Shown: piece by piece, positions 1 through 6,886 of the stretch
Numbering within the stretch: the stretch's first letter is position 1
Layout of the letters: each line of letters begins with the position of its first letter
Source of the DNA: an uncultured Collinsella sp.
GTDB taxonomy: Bacteria; Actinomycetota; Coriobacteriia; Coriobacteriales; Coriobacteriaceae
Assembly: GCA_900547025.1 (NCBI GenBank)
Contig: UREZ01000090.1
Coordinates: 1-6,886, forward strand
Length of the DNA: 6,886 bases
Reading direction: 5' to 3'
Position numbers and translations under genes: made by a program
Notes under the pieces: model-generated
What the model was told of the DNA's origin: nothing
What the model saw: the letters and a program-made list of their open reading frames with translations, nothing else
Databases searched by the model: none

Positions 1-497
1 CGGTGGACCTACCTCCGCGCCCCGTCGAGGTCTATGCCGCCGACCTGATCGCCGTGGGCGGCGAAGGTGATACGTGTGTGTGGACCGTGGCGTTCTCGGT
101 GAGCAAGGGCACCTATATCCGTGCGCTCGCTCGCGACCTGGGCCGCGCTTGCGATAGCGCCGCGCATATTTCCGCGCTGCGCCGCACGGCTTCCGGTGTT
201 GTTTCCATTGGCGCTTGTCATGCGGTCGAGGAGCTTTCTCCCGAGTCCGCGGCTGGCTTTGCCCTGGATCCCATTGCGGCCCTGGGCGCCACACGTGTTG
301 ACTTGCCGGGCAATCTTGCCGACGACCTGCTCTGCGGCCGACGCATTCCCGTTGAGCGTGCGCTTGCCGATTTCGATTCCTCGAAGGCGCCTTTTGCGTT
401 GGTGCTCGATGGGGGACTCAAGGCGCTCGCCCGCATTGAGGGCGGCCGCTTTGTCATGGAGCACGTGTTTCCGCAGGCAATCGGCGGTGTTCGATGA
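1..497 (+). CDS. truB: tRNA pseudouridine(55) synthase TruB, C-terminal part (5' end outside window)
   Basis: TruB converts U55 in the T-loop of tRNAs to pseudouridine in the cytoplasm. Only the C-terminal ~164 residues are visible. The reading frame is open from the left edge (first full codon at 3) and ends with TGA at 495-497. The GTG at position 3 is simply an internal Val codon; the catalytic-Asp domain must lie upstream. The diagnostic TruB block is encoded at 93-143 (FSVSKGTYIRALARDLG) and is followed by AHISALRRTASG, the conserved tRNA-contacting part of the catalytic fold. The last ~70 residues resemble the small C-terminal domain of actinobacterial TruB. The stop codon overlaps the ribF start (ATGA at 494-497), which suggests translational coupling. 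A truB-ribF order is common in bacteria, usually downstream of nusA-infB-rbfA; that upstream part is not visible here. Identification is firm; only the partial extent limits it. Confidence 0.93.
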   Translation, partial: VDLPPRPVEVYAADLIAVGGEGDTCVWTVAFSVSKGTYIRALARDLGRACDSAAHISALRRTASGVVSIGACHAVEELSPESAAGFALDPIAALGATRVDLPGNLADDLLCGRRIPVERALADFDSSKAPFALVLDGGLKALARIEGGRFVMEHVFPQAIGGVR

Positions 498-1501
498 TGT
501 TGTCCGCTCGCGAGCTCGCGCGTGTCTTTTTCGCGGGCGAGTCGGACGAGGCTCGCATCGTTACTGCCGATACGTTTGATGAGTGTGAGCACTTGGGTGC
601 CGCTTCAATCGCCATTGGCGTGTTCGACGGCGTTCACCGTGGACACCAGGAACTCATCGAAGCGCTTGTCCGTGATGCCCGTGCCCATGGCTGTAAGGCG
701 GTCGTGGTTACCTTCGATCCCGACCCGGACGTTGTGGTGAGCCCTTCGCCCGCTCAAAAATTGATGACGACGGCCGACCGTCTGCATGCCTTGGCTCAAA
801 CCGGGGTCGATGCGGTGGTGGCCGTTCCCTTTACGCCTGAGGTTGCGGCGCTTGACCATGTTGATTTTCTCTCGCTGGTGTCGCGTCTGGTCGACATTCG
901 ATCGATTCGCGTTGGCAGTGACTTTAGGCTGGGTCGTGGCGGTGCTTCTGGTGTTGCCGAGATGCGCTCCTGGGGTTCCGAGCACGGCGTTGACGTGTAT
1001 GGTCACGACCTGCTTTGCGAGGGCGGTGAGGCCATTTGCGCCACCCGCATTCGTCATGAGCTGGGACAGGGCCATGTGGAGCTTGCTGCTGGGTTACTCG
1101 GCCGTCCGTATATGGTGCGTGGCGGTGTTATTCGCGGCCGTCACGAGGGTTCTGGCATGGGCTTTCCCACGGCAAACTTGCAGGTTCCCGACGGCATTCA
1201 GGTGCCAGCCGATGGCGTGTATGAGGGTCTGGTGCTGGTCGATGACACCGCGTGGCCCGCTGCTGTGAACGTCGGCCTGCCGCCAACGTATGCCGACGAT
1301 GCCGCTTCGGCGCATCTCGAGGCCAACTTAATTGGTTATACGGGCGACCTGTACGGCGCCTCCGTTTCGCTGGCGTTTACGCGCTGGCTGCGTCCCTCGC
1401 GTGTGTTCGATTCGCTGGATGAGTTGATCGCGACCGTCGAGGGTAATATCGAGGACATTCGTCACAACTTGGGTGAGCAGGGGGTGAGCATTCGTGATTA
1501 G
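494..1501 (+). CDS. ribF: Bifunctional riboflavin kinase / FMN adenylyltransferase (FAD synthetase) RibF
   Basis: RibF phosphorylates riboflavin to FMN and adenylates FMN to FAD in the cytosol. The 335-residue protein has the usual two domains. The N-terminal nucleotidyltransferase domain carries the HIGH-like motif GVFDGVHRGH at residues 42-51, VTFDP at 72-76 and ATRIR at 183-187. The C-terminal flavokinase domain begins near LGRPY (202-206) and carries GFPTANL at 223-229, AAVNVG at 256-261 and the LEANLIGYTGDLYG region at 275-288, which contains the expected catalytic Glu. The chosen start is ATG 494, which overlaps the truB stop; ATG 497 is an equally possible start, giving one residue less. 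A weak GGCGGTG (482-488) may serve as ribosome binding site. About 40 residues precede the nucleotidyltransferase motif, more than the roughly 23 in E. coli RibF, so a later start cannot be fully excluded. The 3' end overlaps dnaG by 8 nt. Confidence 0.95.
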   Translation: MMLSARELARVFFAGESDEARIVTADTFDECEHLGAASIAIGVFDGVHRGHQELIEALVRDARAHGCKAVVVTFDPDPDVVVSPSPAQKLMTTADRLHALAQTGVDAVVAVPFTPEVAALDHVDFLSLVSRLVDIRSIRVGSDFRLGRGGASGVAEMRSWGSEHGVDVYGHDLLCEGGEAICATRIRHELGQGHVELAAGLLGRPYMVRGGVIRGRHEGSGMGFPTANLQVPDGIQVPADGVYEGLVLVDDTAWPAAVNVGLPPTYADDAASAHLEANLIGYTGDLYGASVSLAFTRWLRPSRVFDSLDELIATVEGNIEDIRHNLGEQGVSIRD

Positions 1502-3602
1502 CGATGAGGAAAAAGACCAGGTACGCGCTGCGTCCGACCTGGTTGCCATCGTGCAGGAAACGGTTGAGCTCAAGCCCCGCGGCCATGAGTTTTGGGGTTG
1601 CTGCCCCTTCCATGGCGAAAAGACTCCGTCCTTCCACATTATCCCCGCCACGCAGGTGTGGCATTGCTTTGGCTGCGGCGAGGGTGGCGACGTCTTCACC
1701 TATATCATGAAGCGCGAGAACCTGAGCTTTCCCGAGTCAATCCGTTATTTGGCCGATCGCGCGGGTATTGAGCTGCATGACACCGGAGATCGCCGCGAGC
1801 GCGGTACCAAGCGTGCCCGAATCTACGATCTGTGCGCCGAGACCGCCCAGTTCTACCACACCATGCTCATGCGCGGTAAGGACGGCCGTCCGCGCGAGTA
1901 CTTTGCCAGCCGCGGCATGGGCGGCGACGTCTGCCGCCGCTACTGCCTGGGCTTTGCACCGGGCCGTAACGCGCTGGTGTCGCACCTGTCCCAGGCGGGT
2001 TTTACCCCGCAGGAGATGATCGACGCCAACGTGGCTGTGAGCCGCGGGCGCGGGCAGCTTGCCGACCGCTTTTACGACCGCGTGATGTTCCCCATCTTTG
2101 ACGAGCAGGGTCACAACATTGCCTTTGGCGGTCGCATCATGGGCGACGGCCAACCCAAGTACCTCAACACCGCCGAGACGAGTGTGTTCCATAAAAAGCG
2201 AAACCTCTACGGTTTTAATTGGGCCAAGGAGTTTATCGTCGCGCAGGATACCGCCATTGTGGTGGAGGGCTATACCGATTGCATCGCCTGCTGGGAGGCG
2301 GGGATTAAAAACGTTGTCGCCACGCTGGGCACCGCCCTCACGGAGCATCACGTCAAGACGCTCACTCGCTTTGCCAAGCGCATCGTGTATATGTTTGACG
2401 GCGATGCCGCCGGTCAAAAGGCCGCCCGTCGCGCGATTCAGTTTATCGAGCAGGATTCCATGGACCTGCGCTGCGTGGTGCTCCCCGACGGCAACGACCC
2501 CATGGAGTTCATCACCGCGCATGGTGGGCAGGAGCTGCAGGCGCGCATCAACGCGGCCGAGCCGCTCATGGACTTTGTCTACCGTTCGCTGCAGGAGTCG
2601 AGCGACATCACCACGCCGGGCGGTCGTGCCAAGGCGCTGGAGGATGCGCTGACGCTTATCTATCCGCTGCGCGACAGCTATATGATCGACACGTACTTTA
2701 TTCAGATTGCCGACCTGTTGGGTTTGGATCTGGAGACCGTGCGTGCGAGCTCGGGCCGTGTGTTTCGTGATGTCGCCAAGCGCGAAGATGCGGAACGCCG
2801 CCGTGAGCAGAACTATGAGCGCCAGCGGGCGCAGGCCGAGCGCTCCGGTAGCGCGGGCGGTCGGGCGTCTGGTTCGCAGGGGACATCTCGTGGTGCTTGG
2901 GCATCGGGCGCGACTCCGGCCGTAGCGGCGCCGGTCGAGGAAGAACCGTACAACTACGTCCCGCTCGATGCCTATGGCGCTGCACCAGTGGAGGTCGTTG
3001 ACGACTTGCCGCCAATCGATGTGCCTGATGGTATGGGCGCCGTGCCTGCGGCTGATGGTTCGGGCGCACCGGCTGCGGCGGCGCCGATGGTTTTGACCGA
3101 TCTAGAGCGCAAGTCCTTGGCAGGGGAGCGCGAGCTGCTGACCATGCTCACGAGCTACCCCGACCTGTTCCGCACGTATGCCGACCGCATCTGCTCCATC
3201 GAGTGGGTTGACCCACGTCACGAGTCCATCGCATGGGCCGTTCTGGCAACGCCGCCGGGAACCGATCCTGCAGCCTGCATGGATGCGGCGCGCTCAGTGT
3301 GTCCCGATGCGGCAACGCTTGTGAGTGCCGGGCGCATCTCGGCGACGAGCAAGCACCCCACCGAGACGAACATCGTGTTTATGCTCGATACGCTCGAGCT
3401 CTACACCATCAAGCGTCGCATGCGTGCCGCACAGGCCAAGCTGCGCCAGGACCGTTCGCTCGATGATGAGGCCCGTCGTGCGTTGACCGTGCAGGCCGCG
3501 CAGGACTCGCAGCGTCAGCGCGAACTGCAAAAGTCGATCGGCGGCGTGGCGGACCCGTTCCGTTTGATCGGCCTGGAGGCCGCAGGCACCGATCAAGCCT
3601 AG
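1494..3602 (+). CDS. dnaG: DNA primase DnaG
   Basis: DnaG synthesises the RNA primers for lagging-strand replication and works with the DnaB helicase at the fork. The 702-residue protein shows the standard order. The N-terminal CHC2 zinc finger has ligands Cys37, His40, Cys58 and Cys61. The catalytic core follows, with FGGR at 211-214 and PKYLNT at 221-226. The TOPRIM fold has VVEGYTD at 256-262 (Glu258) and FDGDAAG at 301-307 (Asp302, Asp304), equivalent to E. coli Glu265, Asp309 and Asp311. The C-terminal helicase-binding region is about 540-690. A charged stretch (~427-450) and an Ala/Gly/Pro/Asp-rich linker (~450-535) make it longer than the usual ~580-640 residues. The start is GTG 1494, supported by the purine-rich GGGGGTGA at 1480-1487 and by MISDEEKDQVRAASDLVAIV, a typical primase N-terminus. 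The gene overlaps ribF by 8 nt, and no terminator is visible before rpoD. Confidence 0.96.
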   Translation: MISDEEKDQVRAASDLVAIVQETVELKPRGHEFWGCCPFHGEKTPSFHIIPATQVWHCFGCGEGGDVFTYIMKRENLSFPESIRYLADRAGIELHDTGDRRERGTKRARIYDLCAETAQFYHTMLMRGKDGRPREYFASRGMGGDVCRRYCLGFAPGRNALVSHLSQAGFTPQEMIDANVAVSRGRGQLADRFYDRVMFPIFDEQGHNIAFGGRIMGDGQPKYLNTAETSVFHKKRNLYGFNWAKEFIVAQDTAIVVEGYTDCIACWEAGIKNVVATLGTALTEHHVKTLTRFAKRIVYMFDGDAAGQKAARRAIQFIEQDSMDLRCVVLPDGNDPMEFITAHGGQELQARINAAEPLMDFVYRSLQESSDITTPGGRAKALEDALTLIYPLRDSYMIDTYFIQIADLLGLDLETVRASSGRVFRDVAKREDAERRREQNYERQRAQAERSGSAGGRASGSQGTSRGAWASGATPAVAAPVEEEPYNYVPLDAYGAAPVEVVDDLPPIDVPDGMGAVPAADGSGAPAAAAPMVLTDLERKSLAGERELLTMLTSYPDLFRTYADRICSIEWVDPRHESIAWAVLATPPGTDPAACMDAARSVCPDAATLVSAGRISATSKHPTETNIVFMLDTLELYTIKRRMRAAQAKLRQDRSLDDEARRALTVQAAQDSQRQRELQKSIGGVADPFRLIGLEAAGTDQA

Positions 3603-3671
3603 ATGTTGTGGTCAACCAGCGTATTCTCGCCTATATCCAGCCCTCTTTTTGGGTATAGACGTCAATGTGTG

Positions 3672-3680
3672 TGCTAAAGT
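3672..3680 (+). promoter_or_regulatory. Candidate extended -10 promoter for rpoD
   Basis: TGCTAAAGT at 3672-3680 combines a TGn extension with TAAAGT (4 of 6 matches to TATAAT), about 33 nt upstream of the GTG start. No good -35 lies at 16-18 nt. TTGGGT (3649-3654) is the nearest match but sits 20 nt away, so the site would rely on the extended -10. It lies in the only gap of the truB-to-rpoD block. This is inference from motif and position only. Confidence 0.4.
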
Positions 3681-3700
3681 ATTGAGTCCTGTGGACTATG

Positions 3701-3707
3701 AAGGGAG
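3701..3707 (+). promoter_or_regulatory. Ribosome binding site that decides the rpoD start
   Basis: AAGGGAG lies 5 nt before the GTG at 3713 and inside any reading that starts at the upstream in-frame ATG 3698. That ATG has no Shine-Dalgarno-like sequence before it, so the GTG is the better start. Confidence 0.75.
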
Positions 3708-3712
3708 AATCT

Positions 3713-5062
<1,350 letters not shown>

Positions 5063-5073
5063 TCAAGCAAGAG

Positions 5074-5106
5074 GCGCCCTCAAGCACATCCGCTTGGGGG
5101 CGCTTT
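5074..5106 (+). terminator. Rho-independent terminator after rpoD
   Basis: A 12-bp GC-rich stem pairs 5074-5085 with 5092-5103, with one G-T wobble and the 6-nt loop ACATCC. A short T-run (5104-5106) follows. It begins 12 nt after the rpoD stop codon. The T-tract is short, but the stem is strong. Confidence 0.85.
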
Positions 5107-5110
5107 CACG

Positions 5111-5166
5111 TAGTCATTGGGGTCGTTCTTGAATGACTACTCGTTTAAGAACGTCCCCAATGATTA
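5111..5166 (+). repeat. Long near-perfect hairpin (REP/MITE-like inverted repeat)
   Basis: Positions 5111-5136 pair with 5141-5166 around the tetraloop CTAC (5137-5140). Of 26 positions, 22 are Watson-Crick, three are G-T wobbles (5113/5164, 5131/5146, 5134/5143) and one is a T-T mismatch (5123/5154). The core arms read TCATTGGGGTCGTTCTT (5114-5130) and AAGAACGTCCCCAATGA (5147-5163). There is no coding content and no T-tract after the stem, so it is not a typical terminator. It lies 4 nt past the rpoD terminator and 26 nt before the tRNA-Asn -35 element. The size and shape fit a dispersed REP or miniature element, but repetition elsewhere in the genome cannot be seen from this window. The fold itself is certain; its nature is inferred. 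Confidence 0.7.
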
Positions 5167-5192
5167 GGTCGGAAAATTTCTTAAAAAAGTTC

Positions 5193-5220
5193 TTGCCCTG
5201 AGCTGATTCGTCCGTATAAT
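5193..5220 (+). promoter_or_regulatory. Sigma-70 promoter of tRNA-Asn
   Basis: TTGCCC (5193-5198, -35, four of six consensus bases) and a perfect TATAAT (5215-5220, -10) are 16 nt apart. An A/T-rich UP-like tract (5173-5189) precedes them. Transcription would start near 5227, about 24 nt before the mature tRNA, leaving a short leader for RNase P. This is the best consensus promoter in the window, and its position fits a strongly expressed stable RNA. Confidence 0.85.
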
Positions 5221-5250
5221 AAACTTCGTTGCTTGAGAGCACGCACCTAT

Positions 5251-5325
5251 TCCTCGGTAGCTCAATGGTAGAGCACGCGGCTGTTAACCGCGCTGTTGTA
5301 GGTTCGAGTCCTACCCGGGGAGCCA
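5251..5325 (+). tRNA. tRNA-Asn, anticodon GTT
   Basis: The cloverleaf is complete. The acceptor stem TCCTCGG pairs with CCGGGGA (one G-T pair). The D-arm is GCTC/GAGC, the anticodon stem is CGCGG/CCGCG, and the loop CTGTTAA has anticodon GTT at 5283-5285. A 5-nt variable loop and the T-arm GTAGG-TTCGAGT-CCTAC follow. The discriminator is G (5322), and CCA is encoded at 5323-5325. The gene reads AAC/AAU codons. It is a single-gene unit with its own promoter and terminator. Confidence 0.97.
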
Positions 5326-5331
5326 GGTTGT

Positions 5332-5361
5332 AAAACCCGTCGCGTATGCGGCGGGTTTTTT
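5332..5361 (+). terminator. Rho-independent terminator after tRNA-Asn
   Basis: A 12-bp stem (5332-5343 with 5348-5359, one T-G wobble) closes the tetraloop GTAT. The T-run 5356-5361 forms its 3' side and tail. It starts 7 nt after the tRNA CCA end, so it ends the tRNA transcript and separates it from the downstream yloU-like gene. Confidence 0.92.
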
Positions 5362-5506
5362 CATGCCGCGATCGCCGTTCGCGAACGTTACCGTATCAAC
5401 ATTTCGTGTCGAGGATGTAATCCCGAGGCCCGCCACCTCAACATGGCGCGGTCGTTGTAGAATATTGTAATGATTGCTCCCACGACATGGTGCCGCGAGC
5501 ACCAAG

Positions 5507-5514
5507 AAAAGGAG
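5507..5514 (+). promoter_or_regulatory. Ribosome binding site that decides the start of the Asp23-family gene
   Basis: AAAAGGAG lies 6 nt before GTG 5521. It is a near-ideal Shine-Dalgarno sequence and falls inside the longer reading from ATG 5470, which has no such site. The extra 17 residues of the longer reading also do not look like the family's N-terminus. Confidence 0.8.
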
Positions 5515-5520
5515 ATTCTT

Positions 5521-5877
5521 GTGTCTGAGACCATTAACGGCAGCCTGAGCGTCTCGAACGACGTTATTGCCGATATTGCCGGTTATGCCGCGATGACGTG
5601 CTATGGCGTTGTCGGTATGGCTGAGCAGCTCCAGGGCGCCGAGAGCGTGCGCCTGCTTGCCGGTCAGCGCCTCCGCAAGGGCGTGCTTGTCTCCGCCGAC
5701 GAGAACGGCCTTACGGTCGATCTTCACGTCGTGCTCGAGAACGGCGTCAACATGAAGTCCGTCTGCCACAATCTTTCGAGCTCCGTTGCCTTCACCCTGC
5801 AGGAGATCGCCCAGATCGATCCCGCCAGCCTTAAGATCGGCATCCATATCGACGCGCTCAAGAGCCGTCTGAACTAG
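5521..5877 (+). CDS. Asp23/Gls24 family envelope stress-type protein (YloU-like)
   Basis: This is a small 118-residue cytosolic protein of the Asp23/Gls24 (DUF322) family. The biochemical role of the YloU branch is not settled; family members are linked to cell-envelope stress and alkaline shock in Gram-positive bacteria. The family pattern is clear: GSLSVSNDVIADIAGYAA (residues 7-24), CYGVVGMA (27-34), RLRKGVLVS, GLTVDLHVVLENGVNMKSV, and a C-terminal LKIGIHIDAL. There is no signal peptide or membrane segment. The start is GTG 5521 because of the AAAAGGAG 6 nt before it. The fakA start follows 27 nt after the stop codon, so the two are probably one operon, as with yloU-yloV in Bacillus. No convincing promoter was found. 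TAGAAT at 5458-5463 is a possible -10 but lacks a -35. The family call is strong; the exact function is open. Confidence 0.9.
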   Translation: MSETINGSLSVSNDVIADIAGYAAMTCYGVVGMAEQLQGAESVRLLAGQRLRKGVLVSADENGLTVDLHVVLENGVNMKSVCHNLSSSVAFTLQEIAQIDPASLKIGIHIDALKSRLN

Positions 5878-5904
5878 CATCCGAAAACGGAGATTCAAAT
5901 ACCC

Positions 5905-6886
5905 ATGATTGCAAAGACCATTCGCACCTGTTTTCCGATCGCTGCGGCTGCCGTTTCCGACAAGGCCGAGGAGATCAACAAGCTCAACGTCTTCCCCGTA
6001 CCCGACGGCGACACTGGTACCAACATGTCGCTCACGCTCGCCTCGGTGACCAAGGAGCTCTCCGCCCTTCCTGCCGACGCCGACATGGAAGCCATCGCCG
6101 GCGCCATCACCCACGGCTCCCTCATGGGCGCTCGCGGTAACTCCGGCGTTATTACCTCGCAGATTCTTCGCGGCGTGGCCGAGGGCCTTGTCTCTGCCGA
6201 CGAGCCTATCACGTCCGCCAACATTGCCTTCGCCTTCCGTCGTGCCGTCAAGGTTGCCTTCCAGGCTGTCCGCAAGCCCATCGAGGGCACGATCCTCACG
6301 GTCCTGCGCGATGTCTCGACCAAGGCCGATGAGTGCGAGAAGAAGAAGTTCTCGGCCGAGGATGCGCTTGATGCTATCGTCGTCGAGGCGTACCAGTCCG
6401 TCGCCCGCACGCCCGACTTGCTGCCCGTCCTCAAAGAGAACGGCGTGGTCGACTCAGGCGCCTTCGGCTTTGCCATCTTCCTGGAGAACTTTGTTGCCGC
6501 CGCGCTTGGTCGCAGCACCGTTGTCGAGGATTTCTCCGCTACGTTTGACTCCGCCGGCTCTGCCCGCGATGCCGCTCTTGGCCGTGTTGAGATCGAGGCT
6601 AACGATGACTGGGAGGGCTCGGAGTTCCGCTACTGCAACGAGTTCCTCTTTAAGGCTGACGCCCCGTTTGACGAGGACGAGTGCCTTAAGTTCCTAGGCT
6701 CCATGGGCGACTGTGAGCTGCTCGTGGGCGCCTATCCCGACTACAAGATCCATGTGCACTCCAACACCCCCAACCTGGTGCTCGAGCACATGCTGCAGCT
6801 CGGTCAGATCTATGAGGTCTTTATCCACAACATGGAGATGGAGGCCCACGACCGTACCGCCAAGATCCACGAGGATCAGGAAAAGG
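5905..6886 (+). CDS. fakA: Fatty acid kinase catalytic subunit FakA (DAK2/YloV family), 5' part
   Basis: FakA phosphorylates fatty acids held by a FakB carrier to acyl-phosphate, which feeds exogenous fatty acids into phospholipid synthesis. No fakB lies in this window. The frame is open from ATG 5905 to the right edge, giving 327 residues of a protein that usually has about 550. The N-terminal DhaL-like kinase domain has NVFPVPDGDTGTNM at 28-41 (Mg/ATP-binding Asp34 and Asp36), GARGNSG at 75-81, PIEGT at 125-129 and NGVVDSGAFGF at 179-189. The middle domain begins near YCNEF (243-247) and includes KIHVHSN (281-287). Cys244, His283 and His285 match, as I recall them, the zinc ligands described for the FakA middle domain. 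AACGGAGA at 5886-5893 is a weakly spaced ribosome binding site (11 nt to the ATG). The start also fits the usual ~30 residues before the Asp motif. It follows the yloU-like gene by 27 nt, probably in one operon. Confidence 0.93.
   Translation, partial: MIAKTIRTCFPIAAAAVSDKAEEINKLNVFPVPDGDTGTNMSLTLASVTKELSALPADADMEAIAGAITHGSLMGARGNSGVITSQILRGVAEGLVSADEPITSANIAFAFRRAVKVAFQAVRKPIEGTILTVLRDVSTKADECEKKKFSAEDALDAIVVEAYQSVARTPDLLPVLKENGVVDSGAFGFAIFLENFVAAALGRSTVVEDFSATFDSAGSARDAALGRVEIEANDDWEGSEFRYCNEFLFKADAPFDEDECLKFLGSMGDCELLVGAYPDYKIHVHSNTPNLVLEHMLQLGQIYEVFIHNMEMEAHDRTAKIHEDQEK

Noticed and set aside
1737..2522. A 261-codon open frame on the - strand opposite dnaG
   Set aside because: It lies wholly within the primase catalytic core, has no family resemblance and no ribosome binding site of note. 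It is a composition shadow.
3698..3712. ATG 3698 as the rpoD start
   Set aside because: The good Shine-Dalgarno sequence AAGGGAG lies after this ATG and correctly spaced before GTG 3713, so the five extra codons are probably leader.
5458..5463. TAGAAT as a -10 element for the yloU-fakA pair
   Set aside because: It resembles a -10 but has no acceptable -35 at 16-18 nt and no TGn extension, so it is too weak to annotate.
5470..5520. ATG 5470 as the start of the Asp23-family gene
   Set aside because: The extra 17 residues are not family-like and contain the ribosome binding site for GTG 5521.
5311..6114. A 267-codon open frame on the - strand across the tRNA terminator, the yloU-like gene and fakA
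   Set aside because: It would run through the tRNA 3' end and a terminator hairpin and oppose two well-identified genes. No domain is recognisable.

Overview
The window is a stretch of high-GC bacterial chromosome carrying only housekeeping genes, all on the + strand. Gene content and protein style (Asp-rich sigma-70 N-terminus, Ala/Gly/Pro-rich DnaG linker, strong preference for G/C in third codon positions) suggest an actinobacterium. My best guess is the class Coriobacteriia, Collinsella-like. That assignment comes from recognition of protein style, not from a database search.

Region 1 (1-3602) is a tightly packed translation/replication block: the 3' part of truB (tRNA pseudouridine-55 synthase), ribF (bifunctional riboflavin kinase/FAD synthetase) and dnaG (primase). 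truB and ribF share an ATGA overlap, and ribF and dnaG overlap by 8 nt, so the three are probably co-transcribed and translationally coupled. Region 2 (3603-5106) holds rpoD, the primary sigma factor. A 110-nt gap with a candidate extended -10 promoter precedes it, and a strong intrinsic terminator follows it. Because no terminator is visible after dnaG, rpoD probably also receives read-through.

Region 3 (5107-5361) is non-coding apart from a tRNA. It contains a 56-nt near-perfect hairpin of REP/MITE-like appearance with a competing alternative fold, then a near-consensus promoter, a single tRNA-Asn(GTT) and its own intrinsic terminator. Region 4 (5362-6886) holds a short intergenic region with a 12-bp palindrome, a small Asp23/Gls24-family (YloU-like) gene, and the 5' part of fakA (YloV/DAK2-domain fatty acid kinase), which runs off the window end. 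The last two form the yloU-fakA pair seen in many Gram-positive bacteria.

There is no clear sign of a novel multi-gene system. The least explained element is the hairpin repeat between the rpoD terminator and the tRNA-Asn promoter. Next are the oppositely charged low-complexity blocks in the sigma factor N-terminus and the joining of truB-ribF directly to dnaG-rpoD.
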